Origin: Sphingobium sp. V4
GTDB lineage: Bacteria > Pseudomonadota > Alphaproteobacteria > Sphingomonadales > Sphingomonadaceae
Assembly (NCBI RefSeq): GCF_029590555.1
Contig: NZ_CP081002.1
Location: 614,501-678,500 of the forward strand
Reading direction: 5' to 3'
Length of the DNA: 64,000 nucleotides
How positions within the stretch are numbered: the stretch's first letter is position 1; each line of letters opens with the position of its first letter. The position numbers were made by a program, and so were the translations under genes. The notes under the pieces were generated by a model. The model was not told where the DNA came from, made no database searches, and was given only the letters and a program-made list of their open reading frames with translations. Of this stretch, positions 55,920 through 63,925 are shown in pieces.

Positions 55920-56222
55920 TCAGCGGGCGACCAGCAGGTCGCGCTTGGACAGGTTGGTCGTCAGCTTGCCATCTGCCGCCGTCAGGCTGGCGGCAGGAAC
56001 CACGACCATCTTGCCGTTCAGGATGATCTGCGCAGCGCCATCCTGGCCGACGCGATAGACTGCGGCGAGACGGTCGCCCGCCGCGGTATAGAGCATCTTT
56101 CCCTTGTAATCGGCCGCGCTGACCGACGCGGACGAAAGCTGCACCGCATCATCGGCAAGAGCCGGCGTCGCGAACGCGACGGTGACAGGGACAAGGAGAG
56201 CGAGCTTGGCAAAATGGTTCAT
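55920..56222 (-). CDS. Small secreted protein of unknown function
   Basis: 100-aa protein with a clear signal peptide (MNHFAKLALLVPVTVAFATPALA) and a mature part of about 77 residues that is largely beta-strand, with SAADYKGKMLYTAAGDRLAAVYRV. This has some resemblance to a PRC-barrel. I cannot name the family with certainty. It has its own promoter (see 56259-56305) and terminator. Predicted to be periplasmic. Confidence 0.8.
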   Translation of the reverse strand: MNHFAKLALLVPVTVAFATPALADDAVQLSSASVSAADYKGKMLYTAAGDRLAAVYRVGQDGAAQIILNGKMVVVPAASLTAADGKLTTNLSKRDLLVAR

Positions 56223-56258
56223 GACGGGCCTCTTAGAAATGAGAACGACTCACTTAAC

Positions 56259-56305
56259 ACTAAGCTAGGTTAGCTAATCGCGGAAAATTGTCAAGCTAGC
56301 TTAGT
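56259..56305 (-). promoter_or_regulatory. Promoter flanked by a perfect 10-bp inverted repeat
   Basis: Reading on the - strand, TTGACA (56294-56289) is an ideal -35, followed after 16 bases by TAACCT (56272-56267) as a -10. ACTAAGCTAG (56259-56268) and its exact complement CTAGCTTAGT (56296-56305) flank the promoter. Further AGCTA palindromes (TTAGCTAA 56270-56277, AAGCTAGCTT 56293-56302) fill the A+T-rich stretch. The layout suggests two operator half-sites for a repressor of the small secreted protein gene. Confidence 0.55.
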
Positions 56306-56346
56306 ATTATTTTCCGCATCTGCGAGACTGCGGCAGCGAACAAAAA

Positions 56347-56369
56347 AGGGCGCCTCGAAGAAGCGCCCT
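56347..56369 (-). terminator. Intrinsic terminator of the SDR gene
   Basis: Stem AGGGCGC/GCGCCCT (7 bp) with a 9-base loop, followed on the - strand by a run of six T (56347-56342). It ends the - strand gene at 56393. Confidence 0.8.
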
Positions 56370-56392
56370 ACAAAGATCGGATGGGTCCAGGA

Positions 56393-57184
56393 TCAGCGCG
56401 GTGGAAAGCGGATCGCTCCGTCGATGCGCAATGTCTGGGCGTTCACATAGCTGTTGCGGGCGATTTCCGTGACCAGGCTGGCAAATTCCTCCGGCTTTCC
56501 AAGCCGGCGGGGAAAGGGCACGCTATTGTTGAGGCTTTCATACATGGCGGGATTCATGTCCTTGAAGCGGAGCATCGGGGGCGTCGCGAAAATACCGGGC
56601 ATCACGGCATTGACCCGGATGCCCAGGTCCATCAGATCGCGCGCCATCGGCAGGACCATGCCGTTCACGCCGGCCTTGAGCGAGCCATAGGCGACCTGCC
56701 CCACCTGCCCATCCTGCGCGGCCGCGCTGGAGGTGAGTATAATGGTCCCGCGTTCGCCGTCGTCCAGCGGATCGAGCGCGGCCATGCCAAGCGCAGCGAT
56801 CGAGGCTATTCGGTAAGTGGCGACCAGCACGCCTTGCGCCGACAAGGCGTAATCCTCGGTCGAAAGGCGCTTGAAGCCGCCGCTTTCCTTGTCCTTGCCA
56901 ACGGTCTTGCCGCCCTTGGACATAACGGCGCAATGGACGAGGATCCGTTCCTGGCCCTGGGTGGCCCGCGCCTTGTCGAAGCCGGCGAGAGCGCTTTCTT
57001 CCGACAATATATCGACCTTGCAGAACAGCGCCCCGACCTCGGCGGCGATTGCTTCGCCCTGGTCCTCGTTGATGTCGAAGATCGCGACTTTCGCGCCAAG
57101 CGCGCGCAACGCCTTCACCGTGGCGAGGCCAAGGCCGGACGCTCCGCCCGTCACGATGGCCGAAAGCGAAGAGTCGATAAGCAT
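56393..57184 (-). CDS. 3-hydroxyacyl-CoA dehydrogenase-like SDR (HSD17B10 type)
   Basis: 263-aa SDR with AIVTGGASGLGLATVKAL as the cofactor motif, FDINEDQGEA after beta2 indicating NAD, the Ser in IILTSSAAAQDGQ, and a YGSLKAGVNG active site (Tyr-x-x-x-Lys). The sequence INAVMPGIF-like VNAVMPGIFATPPM and the length fit type II 3-hydroxyacyl-CoA dehydrogenases, which serve beta-oxidation of branched or cyclic acyl-CoAs. ATG 57184 has GGAGG six bases upstream. It is divergent from the CaiB gene. Confidence 0.87.
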   Translation of the reverse strand: MLIDSSLSAIVTGGASGLGLATVKALRALGAKVAIFDINEDQGEAIAAEVGALFCKVDILSEESALAGFDKARATQGQERILVHCAVMSKGGKTVGKDKESGGFKRLSTEDYALSAQGVLVATYRIASIAALGMAALDPLDDGERGTIILTSSAAAQDGQVGQVAYGSLKAGVNGMVLPMARDLMDLGIRVNAVMPGIFATPPMLRFKDMNPAMYESLNNSVPFPRRLGKPEEFASLVTEIARNSYVNAQTLRIDGAIRFPPR

Positions 57185-57308
57185 GGCAATCCTCCGGGTC
57201 GTCCGCACCCCTGCTATCGGCCCGACATCGGCGCTTCTCAATCCCCCGGCCCGTATATCGCGGCGGCGTTGAGCGACGCTGGCCCATCGCGCTAGCGATA
57301 GCCCGCAT

Positions 57309-57323
57309 CCGACAGGCTGTCGG
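57309..57323. promoter_or_regulatory. Perfect 15-bp palindrome in SDR/CaiB divergent region
   Basis: CCGACAG-G-CTGTCGG, arms of 7 bp with one central base, in the 217-bp gap (57185-57401) between divergent SDR and CaiB genes. ATCGC/GCGAT with a 4-base spacer (57286-57299) lies 10 bp away. Typical of a regulator binding site. I see no other gene in the gap. Confidence 0.5.
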
Positions 57324-57401
57324 GTCTTGCGGCGGCGGCCGCAGCTTCTACCCTTTCAGCAGACAAGGCCGCTTTCCGCGGCGAGCGAGGGGATTGGGTA
57401 G

Positions 57402-58631
57402 ATGACCCAGGTGATGAAGGGTATGCGCGTCCTGGAAGTGGCGCAATTTACCTATGTTCCGGCGGCCGGCGCGATCCTGGCGGACTGGGGCGCGGATGTC
57501 ATCAAGGTGGAGCATCCGGTGCGCGGCGACACGCAGCGCGGCTTCCTGAACATGGGCGGCGTCACGCTCGACCCGCTGCGCCACACGCTGTTCGAACATC
57601 CCAACCGGGGCAAGCGCAGCGTCGGCATCGACCTGTCGACCGCGGAAGGTCAGGAAGTGCTGTACGAACTGGCCCGGACGGCGGACGTGTTCCTGACCAA
57701 CTATCTGCCCCAGGTACGACAAAAGAACCGGTTCGACGTGGAGCATATTCGCGCGGTCAACCCCGACATCATCTATGCCCGCGGCAGCGCGCTGGGCAAC
57801 AAGGGGCCAGAACGCGAGGTGGGCGGATTCGACGGCACATGCTTCTGGTCGCGCAGCGGCATTGCCTATGCGATGACGCCGGAAGATCTGCCGGGTCCGC
57901 TGACCCAGGGCATTCCCGCATTCGGCGATTCGATCGGCGGCATGTTCATCGCCGGCGGCATTTCCGGCGCGCTCTATCATCGCGAAAGGACCGGCGAGGC
58001 AGTGGAACTGGACGTGTCGCTGCTGAGCGCCGCTTGGTGGGCATCGGGCGCGCAGATTTCGCAGATCATGGAAAATGGCGTCGTGACACGGAACGGAATG
58101 CCCGCATCCGGAGGATCGCTGCGCAATCCCTTCATGGGCAATTTCCATACCGCCGATGGCGGCACGATCAACCTGTGCATGGTCAGCCCCACGGGCCTGA
58201 TCCGCGACACGTTCGAGCATGTCGGCGCGCCGGAGGCCGGCAACGACCCCCGCTTCAAGGATGTCCACGCCCTGATCGAGAATGCCGGCGCGGCCAGCGA
58301 CATATTGGTCAAGGCGTTCGCGCGTAAGCCCTTCGCCTACTGGCGCGAGCATCTGAAGACGATGAAGGGCCAATGGGCGCCGATCCAGAGCTTCGCGGAC
58401 CTGCTGACCGACGAGCAGGCGGTGGCCAACGACATGATCGTGGAGGTCGAAGGCGCCGATGGCAGCGGCAAGCCCCTGCGGCTGGTGCGAGGTCCGGTAC
58501 AGTTTGACGGCCAGCCGCTCGAAACCACGCGCGCGCCACAGGCTTCCGAGCATACCGAGCTGGTACTCATGGAGATGGGCGTCGAATGGGACCGGATCGA
58601 ACAATGGAAGGCCAGTGGCGCAATCGCCTGA
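57402..58631 (+). CDS. CaiB/BaiF-type CoA transferase
   Basis: 409-aa family III CoA transferase. MRVLEVAQFTYVPAAGAILADWGADVIKVEHP is the N-terminal Rossmann half, NRGKRSVGIDLST follows, and the catalytic Asp is probably that in EVGGFDGT. Full length for the family. It probably moves CoA between acyl acids, or activates a pathway acid at the expense of another thioester. First of a + strand set with a small protein, acyl-CoA ligase, second CoA transferase and amidohydrolase. Confidence 0.9.
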   Translation: MTQVMKGMRVLEVAQFTYVPAAGAILADWGADVIKVEHPVRGDTQRGFLNMGGVTLDPLRHTLFEHPNRGKRSVGIDLSTAEGQEVLYELARTADVFLTNYLPQVRQKNRFDVEHIRAVNPDIIYARGSALGNKGPEREVGGFDGTCFWSRSGIAYAMTPEDLPGPLTQGIPAFGDSIGGMFIAGGISGALYHRERTGEAVELDVSLLSAAWWASGAQISQIMENGVVTRNGMPASGGSLRNPFMGNFHTADGGTINLCMVSPTGLIRDTFEHVGAPEAGNDPRFKDVHALIENAGAASDILVKAFARKPFAYWREHLKTMKGQWAPIQSFADLLTDEQAVANDMIVEVEGADGSGKPLRLVRGPVQFDGQPLETTRAPQASEHTELVLMEMGVEWDRIEQWKASGAIA

Positions 58632-58668
58632 AACAGGCGATATTCCACCGTCAGGAGGGCAGATAGTC

Positions 58669-58959
58669 ATGAAACCCGGAACGAAACTGAAAAGCGCGGT
58701 GTGCGACACCGAAGTCATGGTGATCCGCAGCGGCGACGGCATGATCGAATGCGGCGGCGCGCCCATGGGCGAGGCCAAGGCGGAAGCGCAGGGAAGCCCA
58801 AGCGCGGATTTTTCGACCGGGACGCTGATGGGAAAACGCTATGTCGATGCGGCCGGCACCTTCGAACTGCTGTGCGTCAAGCCTGGCAAGGGATCGCTAT
58901 CGGTGGACGGGGTGGCGCTGAGCACCAAGGACGCCAAGCCCCTGCCCGCTTCGGACTGA
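58669..58959 (+). CDS. Small conserved protein linked to acyl-CoA ligase
   Basis: 96-aa protein beginning MKPGTKLKSAVCDTEVMVI, with Cys12 and Cys28 (ECGGAPMG) and a third Cys in FELLCVKPGKG. I recall similar small Cys-containing proteins beside CoA ligases in actinobacteria and sphingomonads, but know no function. The composition suggests a compact beta structure, and the Cys residues could bind a metal. AGGAGG at 58653-58658 supports ATG 58669. It lies 10 bp before the ligase gene. Confidence 0.78.
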   Translation: MKPGTKLKSAVCDTEVMVIRSGDGMIECGGAPMGEAKAEAQGSPSADFSTGTLMGKRYVDAAGTFELLCVKPGKGSLSVDGVALSTKDAKPLPASD

Positions 58960-58969
58960 TCCACATCCC

Positions 58970-60466
58970 ATGAACATCGCACTATTCCTTGAAATGGCCG
59001 CCGAGGCTGCGCCCGATCGGATCGGACTGGTCTGTGACGGCCAGCGCTGGACCTATGCGCAACTGCTGGCAGGTGCGCGCGGCGCTGCGGCGCTGCTGCG
59101 GGAAACCGGCTGCACCCATGTCGCGCTGCTCGATGAAAGCAGCGAGGCGGCAGCCATGGCGATGTTCGGCGCCGCGCTGGCCGGCGTCGCCTATGTGCCG
59201 CTCAACTACCGGCTCGCCGATGCCGACCTTGCCGCACTGATCGGCCGGATCAGCCCGGCCCTGATCGTGGGCGACGCGGATCGGATCCGGCGGCTGTGTC
59301 CATCGCTGGAAAACCGGCTGTTCGACCGCGCCAGCTTCCTCGCGGAGGCGCTGGCACATGCCGACGCGGCGGCCGGCGATGGTGACGATGGCGAGGGTGT
59401 CGCGATCCAGCTGTTCACCAGCGGCACCACGGCGGCGCCCAAGGCAGCGATCCTGCGCCACGCCAATCTTGTATCCTATATATTGGGCACTGTGGAGTTC
59501 GGCGCAGCGCCGGAGAACGATGCCGCGCTGGTCAGCGTGCCGCCCTATCATATCGCCGGCATCGCCGCGCTGCTCAGCTCCATCTATGCTATGCGGCGCA
59601 TCCTGTTGCTGCCGGCCTTCGAACCCAAGGCCTGGCTTGATCTGGCCGCGACAGAACGGGCCAGCAACGCCTTCGTCGTGCCGACCATGCTGGCGCGGAT
59701 CATCGACACGATGGACAAGGGGCATCGGCCCGATCTGTCCAGCCTGCGCGCCATCGCCTATGGCGGCGGCAAGATGCCGACCGAATTGATCCGTCAGGCA
59801 TTGGATCTGTTCCCGCAAACGGGATTCACCAACGCCTATGGGCTGACCGAAACCAGTTCGACGATCGCGCTGCTCGGCCCGGAAGAACATCGCGCCGCCC
59901 ATGAAACGGATGATCCCGCAGTGCGGGCGAGGCTGGGATCCGTCGGCCGTCCACTGCCAACGGTGGAGATCGAAATCCGCGACGAGGACGGGCGCGCCCT
60001 GCCTGCGGGCGAAGCGGGCGAGATCTACGTCCGGGGCGACCAGGTTTCGGGCGAATATCGGGAACGCAGCGCTCTCGATGCTCAAGGCTGGTTTCCGACC
60101 CGCGACGCCGGTTATCTGGATGCCGAGGGCTATCTGTTCCTGTCGGGTCGGGCCGACGACGTGATCGTGCGCGGCGGCGAGAATATCTCGCCGGGCGAGA
60201 TCGAGGACGTCGTGGCCGCCCATCCCGCCATCGCCGAGGCCGCTGCCGTTGCGATCCCGTCGCATGAATGGGGTGAAGCCGTCGGGCTAATCGTCGTTCC
60301 CCGCGTCGGCCAGGCCGCTCCATCGGACGATGAGCTGAAGGAGATGGTGCGGGCGCGCCTGCGGTCCTCACGAGTGCCCGAGCGGGTGCTGTTCGCCGAC
60401 GCACTGCCTTATAATGAGATGGGCAAGCTGCTGCGACGGGAGATCAAGAAGCTCTTTCTCGACTGA
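58970..60466 (+). CDS. Acyl-CoA ligase (ANL superfamily)
   Basis: 498-aa adenylate-forming ligase. The P-loop is LFTSGTTAAPKAAIL, followed by NAYGLTETSS, the hinge-region GRADDVIVRGGENISPGEIED, and the C-terminal catalytic Lys in NEMGKLLRREIKK. It couples a carboxylic acid to CoA with ATP. The chain-length or ring preference cannot be read from the sequence. It probably catalyses the first activation step for this part of the pathway and is followed after one base by the permuted CoA transferase gene. Confidence 0.9.
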   Translation: MNIALFLEMAAEAAPDRIGLVCDGQRWTYAQLLAGARGAAALLRETGCTHVALLDESSEAAAMAMFGAALAGVAYVPLNYRLADADLAALIGRISPALIVGDADRIRRLCPSLENRLFDRASFLAEALAHADAAAGDGDDGEGVAIQLFTSGTTAAPKAAILRHANLVSYILGTVEFGAAPENDAALVSVPPYHIAGIAALLSSIYAMRRILLLPAFEPKAWLDLAATERASNAFVVPTMLARIIDTMDKGHRPDLSSLRAIAYGGGKMPTELIRQALDLFPQTGFTNAYGLTETSSTIALLGPEEHRAAHETDDPAVRARLGSVGRPLPTVEIEIRDEDGRALPAGEAGEIYVRGDQVSGEYRERSALDAQGWFPTRDAGYLDAEGYLFLSGRADDVIVRGGENISPGEIEDVVAAHPAIAEAAAVAIPSHEWGEAVGLIVVPRVGQAAPSDDELKEMVRARLRSSRVPERVLFADALPYNEMGKLLRREIKKLFLD

Positions 60467-60467
60467 C

Positions 60468-61634
60468 ATGGTCGCCGCGCCAACTCTCCCCCTCATGCGT
60501 TGGGCCGAGGCGGAATTGCGCATGATCGAGAAATTGGGCGGCGACGCCTTTTCCCTCCCGTCGGCCGCGCAGCTGATGGGCGAACGGGCGACGCTCAACG
60601 GCTTTCTGGTGCCGGGCCGGCGTTCAGCGGGCGGCGGATGCAGGCTGCACGACACGCTCGACGGGACCGTGGCGCTGACGCTCGCCCGGGCAGACGACCG
60701 CGCGATGCTGCCTGCGCTGTTCGGGGACAGCGGAATCGATGGCGACGATGACCGGCAGATCGCGGCCGCCTTCGCTAAGCGCCATAGCGAGGCGCTTGTC
60801 GCGCAGGGACGCCTGCTGGGCATTGCCATTGCGCGGATCGGCGAAACGCCGGTCAGCCCCGCCTGTAGCGTGACCGCTGAGGGAGAGAGCAGGACCAGAC
60901 GATCGACGCCGATCGTTATCGACCTGTCGGCATTATGGGCCGGACCGCTGGCGGCGCATCTGGTCGGTCTGTCCGGCGCGCGCGTCGTTAAGGTGGAGTG
61001 CCATGGCCGCCCGGATCGGATGCGCGAGGGCGACGCTGCCCTGTTTGCCCGGCTGAATCAGGGCAAGGCCAATATCGCCCTAAACCTGCGCCACGACGCC
61101 GATCGCGCCGCGCTGATCGCTCTGATCAGCCAAGCGGACCTTGTGATCGAGGCGGCGCGGCCGCGCGCCCTTCGTCAATTGGGGATCGATGCCGATGGGC
61201 TGGTCCGCGCCGTACCCGGCCTGGTCTGGATGACCATCACCGGTCATGGCGCGATGGGGGATGCGGCGCAGTGGATCGGCTTCGGCGATGATTGCAGCGT
61301 CGCGGGGGGTCTGAGCGGCGCGCTTCGGGACGCCAGCGGCGCGACCGGTTTCGCTGGCGACGCCTGCGCCGATCCGCTGACCGGCATCCATGCCGCACGG
61401 CTGGCGCTGGCGCGGTTGCGGGACGGACGCGCGGCCCGCATGATCCTGTCGATGAGCGCGATCGTGGCGCAGGCACTGGACAGCGAAAGGCGGCGAGACG
61501 AGAAGGCGCTGATGGCCGACCTTCGATATTGGAGTCTGAGGCACGGAACGCCTTTCCCGAACGCCGGGCCGCGCCCGTCTGGGCGTGTGGCCGCGTTGGG
61601 GCAGGACAATCAGGCCTGGCTTGCCTCATGCTGA
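60468..61634 (+). CDS. CaiB/BaiF CoA transferase, apparently circularly permuted
   Basis: 388-aa CoA transferase relative. In normal CaiB proteins the Rossmann half comes first. Here the first 130 residues (with CRLHDTLDGTVALTLAR and LPALFGDSGIDGDDD) resemble the small domain of CaiB. The usual N-terminal part, IVIDLSALWAGPLAAHLVGLSGARVVKVE, appears only at about residue 145, followed by ARLNQGKANIALNL and TGHGAMGDAAQWIGFGDD. This may have come from a tandem duplicate that lost its outer halves. It may pair with the normal CaiB encoded 3 kb upstream, or be inactive. Confidence 0.8.
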   Translation: MVAAPTLPLMRWAEAELRMIEKLGGDAFSLPSAAQLMGERATLNGFLVPGRRSAGGGCRLHDTLDGTVALTLARADDRAMLPALFGDSGIDGDDDRQIAAAFAKRHSEALVAQGRLLGIAIARIGETPVSPACSVTAEGESRTRRSTPIVIDLSALWAGPLAAHLVGLSGARVVKVECHGRPDRMREGDAALFARLNQGKANIALNLRHDADRAALIALISQADLVIEAARPRALRQLGIDADGLVRAVPGLVWMTITGHGAMGDAAQWIGFGDDCSVAGGLSGALRDASGATGFAGDACADPLTGIHAARLALARLRDGRAARMILSMSAIVAQALDSERRRDEKALMADLRYWSLRHGTPFPNAGPRPSGRVAALGQDNQAWLASC

Positions 61635-63049
61635 TCCGCGCGGCCGAGATTGATGGTCGCCTGGCCGATGTCCGCATCGAGGGCGGGCGGGTGGCGGCCC
61701 TGGGCGTGCTTGAACCCGCTGAGGGCGAAAGGATGATCGACGCTGGCGGCGGCGCGCTGCTGCCGGGGTTGCATGATCATCATATCCATTGCGCGGCGCT
61801 TGCCGTCGCGCGCGCATCGCTGGCCTGCGGGCCGCCCGATGTGACGGATGAAGCGCGACTTGCGGCGGTGCTGGCGCAGCCGGGGAGTGGCTGGCTGCGC
61901 GGGATCGGCTATCATGAAAGTGTCGCCGGTATGCTGGATGCGCGGCAACTGGATCGCTGGACCGGCGATCGTCCCGTGCGGATACAGCATCGTTCCGGGC
62001 GCATGTGGTTCCTAAACAGCGCGGCGCTCGATCGGCTGCTGTCCGGCGCAGTACCCCCGACGGGAATGGAGCGCGAGGACGGGCGCTGGACGGGACGGCT
62101 GTTCGACGCCGACGCCTGGCTGCGGTCGGCGCTGGGCGGCGTGCCACCGGACATGGGATCGATCGGCAAGGAGCTGGCGTCCCTGGGCGTAACTGGCATC
62201 ACCGACATGTCACCGGCCAATGACGACCGCATGGCGGGGCATTTCGCGGCGGAGCGGGATACCGGACGGTTGCCGCAACGGATACTGCTGGCCGGAACGC
62301 TGGCGCTGTCTGACGCGCCGCGGCACGCTTCCGTGACGATCGGCGCCGCCAAGCTGCATCTGCACGAGCATCAGTTGCCGGATTTCGACGACTGCGTGGC
62401 GTTCGTGAGCGACGCGCATGAGCGCGACCGTGTCGCCGCGATCCATTGCACGACCGAGGTCGAACTGGTGTTCGCGCTTGCTGCGCTGAAGGAGGCCGGC
62501 GTCCGGCCGGGCGACCGGATCGAACATGCAGGCATAACCCCCGATCCCCTGCTGGCGCAGATGGCGGAAATGCGCCTCCACGTCGTCAGCCAGCCGCATT
62601 TCATCGCCGAGCGCGGCGACCAGTATCTGGCCGACGTCGAACCGCGTGAACGCGCGCTCCTGTATCGGCTCGCCGCCTTCCGGCGGGCGGGCGTGACGCT
62701 CGCGGCGGGCAGCGATGCCCCCTATGGCCGCCCCGATCCCTGGGCGTCCATGCGCGCGGCCGTATCGCGCCGGACCGCAACCGGGATCACTATCGGCCAT
62801 GATGAGGCACTGACGCCCGAGGAAGCGCGCGACCTGTTCCTCGCCGATCCCCTGGAACTGGGCCATATTCGCCGGATCAGGGAAGGCGCGCCGGCCGACC
62901 TCTGCCTGCTCGACCGCGGCTGGGCGCAGGCGCGCACGCGGCTGGACGCGGCCGATGTCCGCATGACCCTGATCGCCGGATCAACCGTCCATGATCGCGT
63001 CGACCAGTCCCCAGTCCAGCGCCGTCCGCGCACTGATGCGCCTGCCTGA
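61628..63049 (+). CDS. YtcJ-like metal-dependent amidohydrolase
   Basis: 473-aa amidohydrolase-superfamily protein. The metal motif is LLPGLHDHHIHC, His residues occur in AAIHCTTEVE and RIEHAGIT, and the Asp is in AAGSDAPYGRPDPW. Family members hydrolyse C-N or C-O bonds in ring or chain compounds. ATG 61628 overlaps the end of the CoA transferase gene. The last 23 codons overlap a gene on the opposite strand, and the C-terminal residues after LIAGSTVHDR look unlike the family, so the reading may extend past the ancestral stop. Confidence 0.85.
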   Translation: MLIRAAEIDGRLADVRIEGGRVAALGVLEPAEGERMIDAGGGALLPGLHDHHIHCAALAVARASLACGPPDVTDEARLAAVLAQPGSGWLRGIGYHESVAGMLDARQLDRWTGDRPVRIQHRSGRMWFLNSAALDRLLSGAVPPTGMEREDGRWTGRLFDADAWLRSALGGVPPDMGSIGKELASLGVTGITDMSPANDDRMAGHFAAERDTGRLPQRILLAGTLALSDAPRHASVTIGAAKLHLHEHQLPDFDDCVAFVSDAHERDRVAAIHCTTEVELVFALAALKEAGVRPGDRIEHAGITPDPLLAQMAEMRLHVVSQPHFIAERGDQYLADVEPRERALLYRLAAFRRAGVTLAAGSDAPYGRPDPWASMRAAVSRRTATGITIGHDEALTPEEARDLFLADPLELGHIRRIREGAPADLCLLDRGWAQARTRLDAADVRMTLIAGSTVHDRVDQSPVQRRPRTDAPA

Positions 63050-63925
63050 CAGCATCATCAGGGCCGCGCGCTGCCGTCCGATCCTGCGCGCCACCGAAAC
63101 GCAGCCCCCCGCCCCCGGCAAGATGCCCATGGCAAGCTCGGGTAGCTGGAACCAGGCGAGGCGGCTGGCGGTCAAATGGCCGGCAAAGGCTGCCATTTCC
63201 AGCCCGGAACCGACGCATCCGCCCTGCACATGCACGTCGAGCCGGTCAGCGCAGCCTGCCATGGCGTGCGCGGGCAAGGTCGCCATGCGGATGGCGTGCG
63301 CTGTGGCCGGGTCACGCGTCGTGCCGAATTCGGCAAGGTCCGCGCCCAGCGAGAAGCTGCGCCCCGTCGAGCGCAGACGGATGGAGGCGATGTCCCGGTC
63401 CAGCGCCGCGAGATCGAACGCATCCCGCAACGCATCCCGCATCGCGCGATCAATCGCATTGTCGGCCTCGGGACGATCGAGGCAGATGTCGAGCCGATCG
63501 CCGTCGCGCAGGACGTGGACGGTGCCCGGCGGATATTGGCCCTGCGGCTCGCGTTCCGCGAGCCAGCGCGCATGGCCGGCACTCCCCTGAAGCAGGCCAT
63601 AGGCCATGGATTCGGCGACCAGCGCGGCTCCCATGTCCATCCCGTCAGTCAGGCGGAGCAGTTGCACCAGCACCGCGGCGGCTTTCGGCTGGGCCTCGAT
63701 GGCGGTGACAAGCATATCCAGCGACACCGGCGGCTCGACCAGCAGGTCGCAGCAAGCGGCAGCGGGATGATCACGATCGCCGAGGCCGATCAGCGGGCAG
63801 GGCGGCGGATGCCGCACTGCGTCCGGCGCCAAATCTTGGAGATCGACAAGAGCCAGCGCCGCGCCATGGTCCTGAAACGGAGTGACGAGCGTCTGCGGAT
63901 CGATGCGGGCGAACCGGTCGGCCAT
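62981..63925 (-). CDS. Enoyl-CoA hydratase-family protein with N-terminal extension
   Basis: 314-aa protein. The crotonase fold begins at about residue 138 (VHVLRDGDRLDICLDRPEADNA) with SLGADLAEFG and GGCVGSGLEMAAFA for the oxyanion hole. The first 135 residues form an extra domain (with PKAAAVLVQLLRLTDG and AESMAYGLLQG) seen in some actinobacterial and sphingomonad homologues. The C terminus is short, ending RTALDWGLVDAIMDG. Convergent with the amidohydrolase gene and overlapping it by 69 bp. In the 75 bases after 63925 I see no gene. Confidence 0.82.
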   Translation of the reverse strand: MADRFARIDPQTLVTPFQDHGAALALVDLQDLAPDAVRHPPPCPLIGLGDRDHPAAACCDLLVEPPVSLDMLVTAIEAQPKAAAVLVQLLRLTDGMDMGAALVAESMAYGLLQGSAGHARWLAEREPQGQYPPGTVHVLRDGDRLDICLDRPEADNAIDRAMRDALRDAFDLAALDRDIASIRLRSTGRSFSLGADLAEFGTTRDPATAHAIRMATLPAHAMAGCADRLDVHVQGGCVGSGLEMAAFAGHLTASRLAWFQLPELAMGILPGAGGCVSVARRIGRQRAALMMLSGRRISARTALDWGLVDAIMDG

